64,000 nt of DNA from Anthopleura xanthogrammica (Eukaryota; Cnidaria; Anthozoa; Actiniaria; Actiniidae), in assembly GCA_964019055.1 (NCBI GenBank), contig OZ025211.1, positions 3,084,835 through 3,148,834 on the forward strand, read 5' to 3'. Of the stretch, positions 21,849 through 56,846 are shown in pieces. The first letter of the stretch is position 1. Each line of letters opens with the position of its first letter. The notes beneath the pieces were generated by a model. The model was not told the origin of the DNA. It saw only the letters and a program-made list of their open reading frames with translations, and made no database searches. Made by a program: the position numbers and the translations under genes.

Positions 21849-24800
21849 TCATATTGAAGTTTTATCCTCGGCGATGATTTGATTGACAATGTCATTTAGC
21901 ACTTGTTTGGCTTCTTGTTCGACCTCGTCCTCAGGTTCTTTTCGGTCATCTTCTTTTCGGTCATCTTCTTTTCGGTCATCTTCTTTTGGGTCGGCTTCGG
22001 GGACTGGTGTCGATGGTGGTACGCTGTCTTCTCGTTCGTTTTCTGTTCCTCGATGTGGCTTCTATTTGGAAGGAACGAGAACAGAAAGTAAGATAAATAG
22101 GAAGAAAGAAAGAAGGAAAGATACGTGGAAGGAGCAATTGAAAGCAGAAAGAAAGAAAGGAGGAAGAAGGAAGAAGGAAAGGAAGGAAGGAGTAGAATGG
22201 AAGGAAAGAAAGGATGGTCTGAATTAAAGAAAAGAGAAAGATCAGACAGGCAATGAACAAAACATACTAAAAGGAGACACAAGGTAGATGCCCTGGATTC
22301 ACAGAGTCTTCTTTTCCCTTTATCCCACCACCCAGGGACCATTGAGCATAGTTTTGAGTGTGTTGGGGGGAACTAATCTAGTGGGGGTACTGCCTGGGGG
22401 ATGCCCTCATCTCACACCCCTTTAAAAATTTAGCAATTGAGGCTCTTGGAAATGCAATTTCCAGTGCCACAGTCTTGATGGGCAATTGCAACATATTTAT
22501 TGCATTTTTCAAACCTTTAGGCAACTCACAACAGAAAACCATTTTTGGTTAAATACAGGGGGGACTAAGCCCCCAAGTCCCTCCCCATCCTTGGTGCCTG
22601 CCACAGGGAAACCAATACCTGGTAATCATCACCATTCTTGCCAAGATCAGTGAATTCACTGTCTTCTCTTGCCAGACAATCACCACTTCGCGAGCTGAAA
22701 TGTAATTCACGTTCTCGACTTGTCAATACAAGCTTTCTTAATTCTTTTTTGGGGTGAATTTTCCTGCCTCGTTTTACAGCAGATTCTACAAAGGGTCTTG
22801 TTGGGAAGACAGGTGGTTTTGTGGGATGGTCGACTGGAGCAAGTACACGGGCTGGGTGAGTTGGTTCTTTCCATGGAAATGCTTTACTGCCACGAGGGAT
22901 GGGTGAAGAGAAAACAGGGTCTTTTGGGCGATGTATTCTGTGAAAGTTAAAATCAGCATGAAATATTCAGTACATGTGAAAAGAACAGTCTGAAGGGGAA
23001 TTGAAAGGAAGGGAAGGAGGATCAAGAGGAGGGGTGAGGCGAGGCGAGGAGAGGAGGGGAGGGGAAATGAGGGGAGAGGAGAGGAGAGGCAAGGCAAGGG
23101 GAGAAGGATAGAGGCGAGAAGAGGAGGGGAGGGGGAATGAGAGGAGAGGAGAGGCGAGGCAAGGGGAGAAGGATAGAGGTGTGGAGAGGAGGGGATGAGA
23201 AATGAGAGGAGAGGAGAGGCGAGGCAAGGGGATAAGGATAGAGGAGAGGAGAGGAGGGGAGGGGGAATGAGAGGAGAGGATACAAGAAGAGTTCCAAGTG
23301 TTCTCTTAAGTGCAACTCACCTTTTTGGCTTTCTTTTTGCTTGTTTTGACTTTTCTTGAAAACTCCTTCAACAACAAAATAAGTTATAGGTATTAAATCA
23401 GTCTAACAATACATATCATTTTCAGTTTATGATTTTTCTTTTCAAAGTATAATTTCAGACAATAACTACTCACATAATTTTGAATGGCCAAGTTTCTGGC
23501 CACTCCACCACATAATTGATATTCCGTTCATCAAAGGCCAGCGTCTTTCTGTTGTATCCAAATGGGTTAATATTGATGTCAATCTTGTCTTTGTCCTGAA
23601 ATATACCATGACAATCTTTAGCAAGTTTTAAGCACAGGTAATATGTACTACTGATGCGCCACCTCTTACAGCTGTGATCTTGGATTTGATTCCAGGAATC
23701 ACCATCACATGTGAGTAGAGAAGATCACATCACATTGCACATGGAAAAAACCCTTGAAGCACGGGAGCTGGAGAGAACCAGCAAGCAACTCTACTCACAT
23801 AAAATGGCAAGTCCAGGACTTGACCCCATGGGGGGGGGGGGGCTCCAATATGAAAGGGGCGGGATACTTGTTGTGCCTCTTAGGGGTTAACTTTCATTAC
23901 ATAATACCTTTTAGGGTGTTCAAATAAAAATCTACTTAAAACTTGGTAAAATTAGCATCATTTGGTAAGGATTAAACTTGCAAATTTTTATGCTTATGAG
24001 TAAGAGATTTTGGAACCTTTCAGGGGTCATTTTCAAAATTTCCAACAAGCATCCCTGCCTTTCTATATATGGGTATTCCCTTCCTGGGAGCTGAGCCCAG
24101 TTCACCTTGGTGAGAGGTGAGTGCTTTCATGATATACATGTTTCATGTAAATGGATCCCCACAAAACTTCATGGATGTTATCTTCCTTCAGACTATATAT
24201 GATGCACAAGATGTTCAATGTCAAGACTTACAAATTGTGTATCAGGAATGGTTAATGGTTGGTTGACCCTATCATCATGTCTGTCTATGCTGTAAGGAAT
24301 TGGATGGGACGTTTGATTGACAGCTTCTGGTAGCCTATGGGGAATCTTTTTAGTCCTAGTCTGTCTCTTTACTGAGACATAATCTTGATCAGTTAGCTCT
24401 CCTGCTGTAATCCTGAAAATTTAACATGCACATGGTCTGAAATGCTTAAGAGATTTATTAGGGAGGGAAGAGGGAGGATGATCGCAGAGGGAGAAGGGAG
24501 AAAGAGGAAGGGTACAGAAGAAGGGAGAGTAGGCTTTAAATTTACCTATCCTGTGCCTTTTTTCTTGCAGCTTTTGGGTTAGGAAAAAAATCTTTTTTAC
24601 ATACATCTTCTTGCAGTTTGGGTGAGCTTCCTGGTAAACAAAATTGAATAATAAAATAAAATAAACTGAAGCGAAAAAGCAACATTTTTATTTTGAACTG
24701 AAAATTTGCACATATCATGTCAGAAAGGTAGAGCTGGACTTGGATATAATATGATGAAGGGAGAACCCCTCAAGCTAAGAGTCTGTAACTATATATTAAT

Positions 24801-25855
24801 AATTTATACTAAATTATAAACAATAATAATAAAAGTGAATATTTAAAAACATAAATATCACCTGTCCTATTCAGAGGTGCTTTGGGGCTTGAATTATGAT
24901 GATGATCTTGATTGTATAAAGATAGACCTGTCTGTATTGAAGAAAGAAAAACTCAGAAGTTTGCATAATTTTAGCAAAAAAATTTACGTTTTACTCAAGC
25001 ATTTCGATTTGGTAACATAAATAGAAATTTGAGATAATAAGCTTAATATAAAAAATTACTTCAAAACATGAAAATAAATATAAGAAAAATAAGCTCAAAG
25101 TCGTGTCTATCAATGACATAAAAGCTGAACTTTGTTTTCGTCTGCTAAACATAGGCTTTTATTTCCAATGCTTTTGTTCACTATACGAATAATAAGAACT
25201 AACAAGACGTGCAGCTTTTTCTGTTGATTAAAACTATTGTCATTGTAAGAATATAGGAGAATTAAAGAGCTCAAAACAGCTGAAAAATTGTTTTGTGGAT
25301 CGAACTTCCATTGCGTCGCCATAGCAACAAGTTCCAAGCGCACTAAGCAGATTATGCCTGTCTATCCGATTTTCAGATTTATTGAAAATAAACGTCTTTA
25401 TACAAATAATTCTTTAAAAATATTCTTTTCCAACAAAAGTAAATGCGTTTCATAAGAAATAAATGGTGAAAAAACTGCTTTAGATGATGATTTTGAAAGT
25501 GTTCTTTTTTCTTTCTTTTGAGTGTCAAGCTTAGCTCGCCATGGGTGACTTAGTGAATAGAATAGGACGTTTAAAACCAAATAAAAAGCATAAAACAACA
25601 GGATTTATAATATAAATGGCATTTAATAACTTACCTTGTTTTGCTTAGCGTCTAACTTTGCAAGGATTTCTCGTACAGGATCCAATTTGGCGTACTACAA
25701 GCAAGAAAGCAAGATAACAATTACACGTTTCGTCAACACCTTTGGTCTTGCTAACAAACTTTAAAGTTCAAATTATTGCAAATATTCAAACCAATAAAGC
25801 TATGTAATAGAAATAATTAAAATTTGAATCTAACTTGGTTTGGTTTCCCCTCCAT
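21849..25855 (-). CDS. Unrecognised nine-exon gene, 371-aa soluble basic protein
   Basis: Exons on the minus strand: 25855-25835 (MEGKPNQ), 25694-25635, 24931-24862, 24630-24546, 24412-24232, 23595-23474, 23365-23321, 22937-22619, 22061-21849 (TGA). Every junction has GT and AG and the phases close, giving 371 aa. There is no signal peptide or membrane segment. The most conserved-looking piece is residues about 147-180 (NPFGYNRKTLAFDE, then VVEWPETWPF), followed by a Lys/Arg-rich stretch and Pro-rich text (residues about 200-245). The C-terminus is acidic and ends DIVNQIIAEDKTSI. A coding minisatellite gives repeated EDDRK near residue 330. I do not recognise the family. It faces IFT122 head to head and has an X-box in intron 2, so a ciliary role is possible but only inferred. 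Exon 7 is the least certain. Confidence 0.7.
21951..21994 (-). repeat. 15-bp coding minisatellite (EDDRK repeats)
   Basis: The plus-strand 15-bp unit TCTTCTTTTCGGTCA recurs about three times inside the last exon of the unknown gene and translates on the minus strand as tandem K-E-D-D-R units. Length change in multiples of 15 bp would keep the frame. Confidence 0.85.
22985..23285 (+). repeat. Purine-rich GGAGA minisatellite in intron 7 of the unknown gene
   Basis: Three copies of an approximately 85-bp higher-order unit (GAGGCAAGGGGAGAAGGATA-type) are built from GAGGGG/GAGAGG words. It lies in the intron between exons at 23321 and 22937. Ser-Pro-Leu-rich ORFs on the minus strand are by-products. 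Confidence 0.9.
23700..23835 (-). mobile_element. SINE-related copy in intron 5 of the unknown gene
   Basis: The minus strand reads GGGGTCAAGTCCTGGACTTG, then TGAGTAGAGTTGCTTGCTGG and TTCTCTCC, matching the B-box and body of the SINE at 62595-62790. A long G run follows at 23828. Confidence 0.6.
25315..25328. promoter_or_regulatory. Perfect X-box (RFX binding site)
   Basis: GTCGCCATAGCAAC matches the RFX consensus GTNRCC-N2-RGYAAC at every fixed position. X-boxes control ciliary genes in animals. This one lies in intron 2 of the unknown minus-strand gene, about 0.5 kb downstream of its start codon and 2.1 kb upstream of the first IFT122-type exon. A 14-bp match can arise by chance, though the full consensus is rare. 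Binding is not shown. Confidence 0.5.
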
Positions 25856-27448
25856 GGCGATAACAGAGAGAATTAATCACCTTTCTGTAGTTGTAAGCAA
25901 GCATGTTTTGTTTGCACAAGATGCTCGTACAACATGCATACACACGCGTGGATCCAACTCAAGAGGCTGTCAATATTCTTTCTTTATTCTTCGATTTCCT
26001 CATTACTAAGCTCTTGCCATTACTTCGTTAGCATAAGATCATTAAATGTTGTATTTGTGCCGAAATCCTCAAAAATGGACGTCCAATAAATGCGATCATA
26101 TGAGGTGAAATCGAACAGCTAATATCAGATATCAACAAGTAATCAACCAATCAGAGCGCGCCATCAATTAACAATTATTACGTCATTTATTAGTCTATAT
26201 ACTAATGGTTTTTGAAGATATTGTAGTTTGTACAAAAAATTAAAACAATTATCATGTATTTACGACCTCCACAATCTCCAGACGTCTGGAATTTTCGCCT
26301 CCGCCAATAAAATAATAACTCCGTTGGACATTCATGGAAGTCAAAACAACGGACAACGTGCCGTGCCAGCAGTCTTGGACAAAACTAATTTATTACAAAA
26401 CCGAAATTTCGAAAAATTAAGGCCCTGTTACACTGTGCAATTTTACCCAGCAACATGTTTTGTCCAAGAGTGAAGGGTTGGTCTCCTTGCTCTAAATTAG
26501 GAATTTTCGTAAGACGGAGATATTTTTCGCAAATCTAAGTCAGTTGGTTCGACGATGTTTGAACCTGCCATTCTGTGCTTTTCCCGGGATCGCCGGTTCA
26601 TATTTCTAAGTTCCGCAAAAGTTAAACTTTATCTTTAGCTTGTCAATCCAAAACAATCGAACGACTGGGTTCGATTATCGAACGTTCGATTGACTAATAT
26701 GCCGGGATTGAAGTATAACTTTTTATCATTGTCCCACGCCTGCAACGAGGCATTCAATTTTTGACTTCTTAATTTTTACGTAAATAACACTGAGACTAAT
26801 AACTGAAATAAAATGAATTCAAAACACTTATATAGATCTAGAGAGTGTGATATCAATAGTTTGAAAAAATACTCTGCCGGTCCAAAACGAAAACCAGTTT
26901 TATGAAGACTTTTATTTTTTTTATTTAGACATAGACTTTTATAAAGTTCATTGAGAATATTTTTCGCTTTATTTTAGCGGTTTTACTGAGCAATTTTACG
27001 TCCGGCAAATCAGTTGTAAAAAAGCTCCGTATATTTTATAATTTACCTACGCATGCCGGCTGAGAACGCATCTGTCGTGTTATGACTTTATTCTCATATA
27101 GCAATGAACGGATGACACTGTGTGAAATGACAATTTCCCGGTTGAGTAAAATGGTGAGCGAACTGCTAAACTGACGTGAATCACACATGACGTCACTGGT
27201 AAGCAAACACTGTCTTCCTCTATTTCTTAATTCAGTCCCCCTCGGTACATATTCATCAAATATTCAAATATTCGTAAGATAATACTTCATGTCATGCCCT
27301 TTAGAGGCTTCCTTTCAATGTTAAATTTAACTAACGCACTCTTCAAATGAATTCGTTGACGAATAAGCCGATAAAACGCCAGCAAGCGGAACGATATTTA
27401 ACTTAAAGTCTTGAGTTAAACTTTGGATTATTTCGACGATATTTTGAA
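25856..27448. promoter_or_regulatory. Divergent upstream region between the unknown gene and IFT122 5' exons
   Basis: About 1.6 kb between start codons that face away from each other (25855 minus and 27449 plus). No exon, clear TATA box or second X-box is seen. It includes AACGTTCGAT-type small palindromes near 26640-26695 (TCGATTATCGAACGTTCGAT). It may contain a bidirectional promoter; that is inference from gene orientation. Confidence 0.4.
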
Positions 27449-28348
27449 ATGGCTTTAGCTAGAGTAAGCAAAATTTGGTACGACCGTCTTGAGGATAGAC
27501 AAAAACAACCCCAGTGGTAAGTTAGCCATCATATATGTATATTTATAAGCGAATTGCTAAAGTTAGTACTTTATATAGAAAGATGATTTTTACTCAAACT
27601 TGCTATCAAATTTAAGTTGTTTGGTCTCGGCATTTTTTAGTATATATGACTTGGCGTTCAGTCCTGATGGAACAAGGTTGATTGCTACAGCAGGCAACGT
27701 CGTTTTGGTAAGTTCAAGTGGCATGTATCGTGTATATTAAATGATAAATATAATACCTACAAATTTATCTTTTAAAAATATCAGTATGAACTAAAATCGA
27801 CCAATCAACACCCATACACGTCCTACCATTGTAAAATACCGTAGAAAATTGTAGCTAAGAATTGCATAAGCGGTTTTGTCAGTACGTCCTATAAAGCTTT
27901 TTTTCTTATCAAAAGTTGATACATTGTAAAAAAAAAAAAAAAAAAAAAAACTGTCAAGTAGTATATCTAAAATTTATAGTAGGAAAAACAACAGAGCATA
28001 AAAGCAGAGAACATACAACAAGAAGAAAATGAGATTAAAAAATTGGAATGAAAAAAAATATTCAAACATAAGATTCTCCCTATTTGTTCGACCTAGCCTG
28101 TCAAAGTTTTATCCGGTACTGCTAAAAATAAAACTGGCATATCATATCCCCTTCGTATCTCTGTATCGATCTTTGGCTAAACTAAGACCATGCAATTTAT
28201 AATTTTCCCCTTAATGGATGTCGTTACTGACTCGCTATTCGCTTGCGAATATTTTTTAATTAGGTATACAATACTACAGATGGAGAAATCGTTGATATGT
28301 TAAAAGGCCATCGAGATACGGTGTACTGTTTGTCTTATGAATGCAATG
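27449..28348 (+). CDS. Upstream duplicate of IFT122 exons 1-3 (alternative 5' end)
   Basis: Three exons: 27449-27516, 27641-27707, 28264-28348, with donors GTAAGT, GTAAGT and GTGAGT. Exons 2 and 3 are 67 and 85 nt, the same lengths and phases as the IFT122 exons at 30829-30895 and 30993-31077. The peptide from CIYDLAFSPDG to LSYECNG is about 60% identical (31 of 52 by eye) to CIFDLAFRPDG through VAYAKDG. The last codon fragment (AAT G) joins IFT122 exon 4 (GG AAA AGA) in frame, giving NGKRFAS. No exon-4-like sequence lies between 28349 and 30691. The simplest reading is an alternative first-exon cassette for IFT122 with its own start (MALARVSKIWYD). A dead partial duplication is the alternative, but three open, spliceable exons at this divergence argue for use. 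Confidence 0.75.
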
Positions 28349-30691
28349 GTGAGTGTATTCAGTTATTGAGGATTCAACCCATCCCTCCCTCCCTCTAACC
28401 GTTAGTTCGTTGGTTCGTTCGCTAACTCATCGATCTTCCTAGGCCTTCCTCCCCTCCATGCAACCATCCATTTTTCTATTCATCATCAGTAGATCATCTC
28501 AAAATAGAGTCCTAACCATTCAGCCTCTCATAATTCATGTCTGTCTGTTACTCGGGTAAAAGGGCAGACGCTTCACGTCAAATTTGAATCATTATATATT
28601 TCTTTAGTTCAAAGAACCAAGCAATGTTTCTTTATTTTCCGCAAGAGAGCATAATGCTCTCTTGATTTCCGTTGTAAATTAACCGGACATTTAAATGTTT
28701 TAGATTAAATATTAATTTTTGCAACAGAACTGCTAATTTTTCAGTTAATTCATACGTTGTAAGTTTTGCACATGTTTGATAAAATGTGATACAGTCTACA
28801 TTTGTACACAAGCTGGCCTTATGGTAAGCTTAGTAAAAGTGCTACTTATCTGGCTTTCATTAACTTGAAGATAACACTTGTAAAAGTCTTGAAAAAAGAC
28901 AAAGATAGAGACGGGGGTGGGTTGTAGTCGAACACCACTGATATACCAAGGAAAAATACTGCATGCAAAACTTATATGTCTTTTGTTTTTGATAGTACCG
29001 ATATAACTACTATAACTATATATAATAGAGAGATTAATGTTCGCTGTTGGTGATGTGTTTTTGTACAAATTGACGAAGAAAAAATTAATTTTCACCGGCC
29101 GCCGTCGGTCATGCATAATCAATTCTCAGTCTGACACTTTGCCGAACCAAGACGTAAGAGACCCCGAAGTCAACAAAGCCTCTGAAATTGTCTAAAAGTC
29201 TAAAACGAATGAAAAATTGCAATTTGCTTTTTTAAAAGAAATGATGATGATTGAAGCAATAATGAATTTTTCGGTATTCAAAGTCATGTCAAGTTTTTGA
29301 CAGTTTCGAGCTGTAAAGTAAAGACTGATTATTTGGTACAGTGAGTGTAAACAACCAAGCCAGTAGATCTGAATAAATAAAACTTCACATCGTAAATGTT
29401 TTAATAATAAAAAGAATATAATACTTTTTCACCTGAATTTATAACATAATTTACTTAAATGTAGAGAGTTTTTTTTTACTTTAAGCTTAGTTAAATCAAA
29501 ATGAGTTTTATACTAAAAAACTATTACTGTCTTTCGATCATTGTCAGCTGGTACGGTGCACACTAATATGCTTTTATTTATAGCTCCAAATTATAATTTG
29601 GATACAAAGTTTCATAAATTGAAAGAGTTCAGAGAAAAACTAGACAGCTAAACAAATATAAATTTGATAAAATAAAACGTCAGCTTAGCAATTTAGAATT
29701 AGTGACAAGAGGTAGCATTAGCTGGAGAATAGCCCACTTTTGATATTCTCGACCGGGTTGATTGCAAACACAAAGCAATTCAAGACGAGGTTCCGGGAAA
29801 ACATCCTATCGAAAGTGGGTAACGTTATTGTTTTATACTCAAAAATATAAAAAAAATAATGTAAAGATTCATGCATAAGTTTTATATGGGGTTTATTTTT
29901 TTACTGGCAAATTTATTCGATATATATCTAGATCTAAGATTCTTTATCCATAGAATTTTATTTCTTTCTGAGAAATTGATCTTTTGAAAAGTTCATATCT
30001 AAATAAAGAAGACTAATTTTTGAGATAATTTTATTCATTGCTGAACTGAGCGCCACACATATGGCAGCGTGAAGTATTTACGACAATGCCACAGATTTCG
30101 GCCCCGACGCCGCCGGCCTATGATATATAATTAGTATGTAAAAGCTCGGGCTAAGACTAAGTGAGAGGTTAGTTGGCCCACTACGACTATCTCAGTAATA
30201 AATATTTAAAAGAGAAGAGAAGCAAAGAGAAGAGACGAGAGGAAAGGACTAGGAGCAAAGAAAAGAGAAGTCTGAAGAGAAGAGAGAAGTCGTCATGAGA
30301 AGAGAAAAGAGCCGAGGAGAAAAGATAAGGACGGAGTAAAAAGTAAAAAGAGAAGAGGGTAGAAGACTGAAAAGGAGAGAGACAAATTACACAGTAAGAG
30401 AGAAGAAAAGAGACGAGAAGGGAAGAGAAAAGAAGGAACGAAACTGAACATAAGAAAAAAGAGGCAAAGGATAAAAAGAATAGGGAAAAAAACAAAACAA
30501 AACTAAACACAACAAAAATGAAAAAGAAGAAAAAGCGAGTAAAGAAAAGAAAAGAAAAGAAAAACTTAGGAAGAAAGATCTTCGATTTTTGGCGGGAAGC
30601 GAAAATACCCATGATACCTATCGGCCATGTACCCAAGATCCCTTGAGGCTCTAGTTTGTTATTCTGGTTATGGTTTTGTCTGAAAAATAAA
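28349..30691. other. Interval between the two sets of IFT122 first exons
   Basis: No exon resembling IFT122 exon 4 is present. It ends in a 370-bp purine-rich tract at 30205-30570 just upstream of the downstream start codon. The minus-strand Phe/Ser-rich ORF at 30187-30636 is a by-product of that tract. The promoter of the downstream start would lie here if both starts are used. Confidence 0.5.
30205..30570 (+). repeat. Purine-rich GAAAAGAGAAGA tract
   Basis: Nearly all plus-strand bases are A or G, in irregular AGAAGAGA/GAAAAGA words. It ends about 120 bp before the IFT122 start codon at 30692. Such tracts can form triplexes or act as GAGA-like promoter elements; neither is shown here. Confidence 0.85.
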
Positions 30692-53710
<23,019 letters not shown>

Positions 53711-56700
53711 AACATCTGTCGTAGCGTTGCCATGGATTCGGCATGCAATCCGCTCGATCAAATACAGATTCTACTCGAGTGTAGCCTTTTTAACCATCGC
53801 AAGAGACCCACTAGACCTCTTGAAAAAAATATCAACATTAGCGGTTGAAATCTTGAAAACCAAAGCACTTCAATGCATCTTATTTATTTATCACTGTTTT
53901 CACTGCTACGCGCTGACTCGAGACAACAGTCGCGATTGGGAAATAGGGCAATATACTGCTGTCAATCAGAGTGTGTTGACAGTGCTGTATTGCCCAATTT
54001 CCCGGACACGTTTGTTTTCTCGATCAGTACGTAGCAATGTTGTAATAGTTGTAATATTTCACATTAGCGTTCTTGATATTTTCTTTGGTATCCTGGGTTT
54101 TCGCGCCGGTGTTTTCCGTGATTATGATAAATAAAAATTTGCAAACCAAATCAAAATCTATTGAAGAAAAAAGACGTTCAGCTGATCTTTCAGACTGATG
54201 TCTTGTTCACGGATTTTATTACAATTACCCGTGTAGGTAAAATCTGGCCTTGAATGACCATCCAATCAGGTGATTTTGAAATTTATAATCTTTCCATTGT
54301 GTTTTTGAAGTGCTAATTTTTAGGAGGAAATCACATGCTTTTTTTAACACGAATCTTGGCTGGATTTCACCTTCAAGGTTACTCAAGGTCGATGTTTTGC
54401 TTTCACCCCTCCCCTCCCCTGTGGCTGAAAACGAGAGGGGAGGGGTGGAGTGCATACGCTGGTTTCTATGTGAACATATGTGTGTCTTGGGAATCAACTT
54501 CAAGTTTATGTCTAGACAAAAAAAGATTAACGAAAACTTTACCCCTTATAATAATTTACTGTGTGTATCATTCCATTTCTAGGCTTTCTTTAAGAAAGAA
54601 AAGTAAAAAAAAACAAACCAGAGAAATAACTTAGTTTTTTCTTGTAATCTTTAAAGAGATTCACCTGTTTATTTCCATCTATTCAAAAATACACTCATTC
54701 TATATTTTTCTCCTTACGTTTAGAAGATCTTCTATGTAAAATAATGTAAATATTTAATTCGCTAATATATTTATAATAAACGCCTCAGTGTTAAAAGCAT
54801 TTGTGGGCTTATTTTGACTTTTTATTTCTTCGTGGGTGAACAAGCTCTTGTTTAATAATTGCCTAAAAATGATCCTTTCCTTAATAAATATAGTCAACAC
54901 GATTCCAGTTCTGAGATTTGCATGGCAATCGCTACCGAACATCAAAGGGCTTCCGGAGAAATATGAACGGATTGTATATTTTGGCGGCCTTTGAGATTGG
55001 TTCAGGACGATTCAAGCCATTTTAGAGCATTGCAAATGCGCTGATCTTGGCCTTGTCGTAAGCCCTAAATAATACCAAAGGTTTATGGTCAAAAGGTGAA
55101 ATTCTACGGCCCGGGGCAGTACGGGTGCTGTGCGCTGGGAATACGCCACCTCTCGCCACTGGTCCAGTTCAGATTAATTTTTCCCCGACCCGTTTAAAGT
55201 TGCAGTGGTTTAAAACGTTGCAAAAGCGTACAACTGGACACAAGCGGTCGAGCGGATATTTTTGAAGATTCGCGATACATAAATTTCAATAATTGAAACA
55301 TTTCTAACAGCAACATTTAGTCGGAGCAATTTCTTCTGACCCCTAGCAGCTCAATCCACTCTTTTTGAATAAATCATTCGTGGTTTCAAAATTCCCCTGT
55401 ATTCAGTTTTAGTCTAACGATAGTAGAGGATAAATTTTCTTCCAGTTTTCTTCCAGCGGTCAGTTTTTTCCTTCAGTGGCCGGCAGCAATGCAATATTTT
55501 TAATCAGCAATACTTGATCAATCTCTGTAGCGTTCTCGGTACATACTTTGTATTTTGATTGGCAGGTTTGTCGTCTGGGTTTGCGAACCAGGTGCTTTAC
55601 TGTGCCAATCTTCGCACTTTTGTTATTTTCTTCGTCAAATAGTGATTTTTAAATTTACAGCTCTATTGTTTACTACCGTCTACACTTGTAAACTTCGCAA
55701 ACCAACTCTTCATCTAAACCGACTCATAATCCGCCTCATAACTTGCTCCCGGCATCATTCTGATCTATTTTCGATTTATTTTTAATAAGGAAAGCATGGC
55801 AAATGTAGAACATATTTTATTTACGAAAATAAGGTTTATCCTTTTAATCATTACCCTATTGTACTTTCTTCTCTCCGATTCCATTCTGTTCACGCAAGCT
55901 ACGAACTGAATCCAATACTCGTCATATTGTCGAAATAAGCCGCTTTTCAACACTTAAAAAAATTTTTTTAACCTTTCAAATTTTAAGGACAGGCCCAGGC
56001 AAGAAGTTTAAGCCAAATGTTTAAGGGTTCCGATCTGTTATATTCCTTTGATTGCGATTAATTTGCATATTCATATGACTTGTAATGATCTCTCCTGCAT
56101 TAACGCAAAGTTTTTTACGGGCAATTTCGAACAGGATTACAAAAATATACATCCCTTGAGCGACTTCTAAACCGCAAAGCTTCATTAGAACATAGAGTAA
56201 AAATCCTGTGGTGATTTTAGAGTTTTAACCCCTTTTATAAGCCCCCAGAAATGCTTTTAAAACTGGCCGAAAGACAAATCTTTGATTTTGTTGAAAATCT
56301 CACGATATTTTGAAGTCAAACTTTGAATTGTTTGAGTAAAAAATATTCGTTCATAACCACAAAATAATTTACTTCCCAATGATGAGGCGGGCAGATGTTT
56401 GAAAGAAATGCTGATATTTTTTCATCAATGAATAACTAAACAGTGCACTGAAAACCCCTTTCCGGTGAACAATGTTGTGATCACGTGCAAAATTACCATA
56501 CTGACTATGTCCCGTGGGGTGGGGGGTAATGTACCAAAAAAAACTGTATTTTTAAAATTTTTATATTTTGATTTAAGCTAATAATTTAAACTTTTATGTG
56601 TTAACATGGTACTTATGAATGGTTTTAGTGCATAAAAGTTTATTTGAAGGGTTTATGAGCGAGAATATTCGTTGAGTTTAAAAATGAATTTATCCCCTCC

Positions 56701-56846
56701 CCCCTGAGTTTGAATGTTCGAACAAAGCCCTTTATTTATTTGGTGACACCTCTACACGTGTACAATTCACCACTTGTCTCTCCCCCTTTGTCAGCTCAAG
56801 GTTTTTTTTTTCCCTCGCAAGCGCCGTCACATTCTAGAATATCCCG
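53711..56846. other. Intergenic between IFT122 and the methyltransferase gene
   Basis: Begins with the IFT122 3' UTR. A polyadenylation-type AATAAA is at 54130-54135, 420 bp after the stop. A small palindrome (GGGAAATAGGGCAATATAC and GTATTGCCCAATTTCCC) is at 53937-54003. No other exon is recognised. The upstream 300 bp of the methyltransferase gene has no clear TATA box. Confidence 0.5.
54130..54135 (+). terminator. Candidate polyadenylation signal of IFT122
   Basis: AATAAA, 420 bp downstream of the IFT122 stop codon, followed by A/T-rich DNA. Usage is not shown. Confidence 0.4.

Noticed and set aside
22786..23315. Ser-Pro-Leu-rich minus-strand ORFs over the GGAGA minisatellite
   Set aside because: Repeat by-products. 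The real coding part here is the exon at 22937-22619, read in a different frame.
30187..30636. Minus-strand Phe/Ser/Leu-rich ORF of 149 aa that looks like a membrane protein
   Set aside because: It is the complement of a purine-only tract, which codes for Phe, Ser and Leu in every frame.
30660..30690. X-box-like GTTATTCTGGTTATGG just before the canonical IFT122 start
   Set aside because: It departs from GTNRCC-N-RGYAAC at fixed positions on both strands; I do not call it an RFX site.
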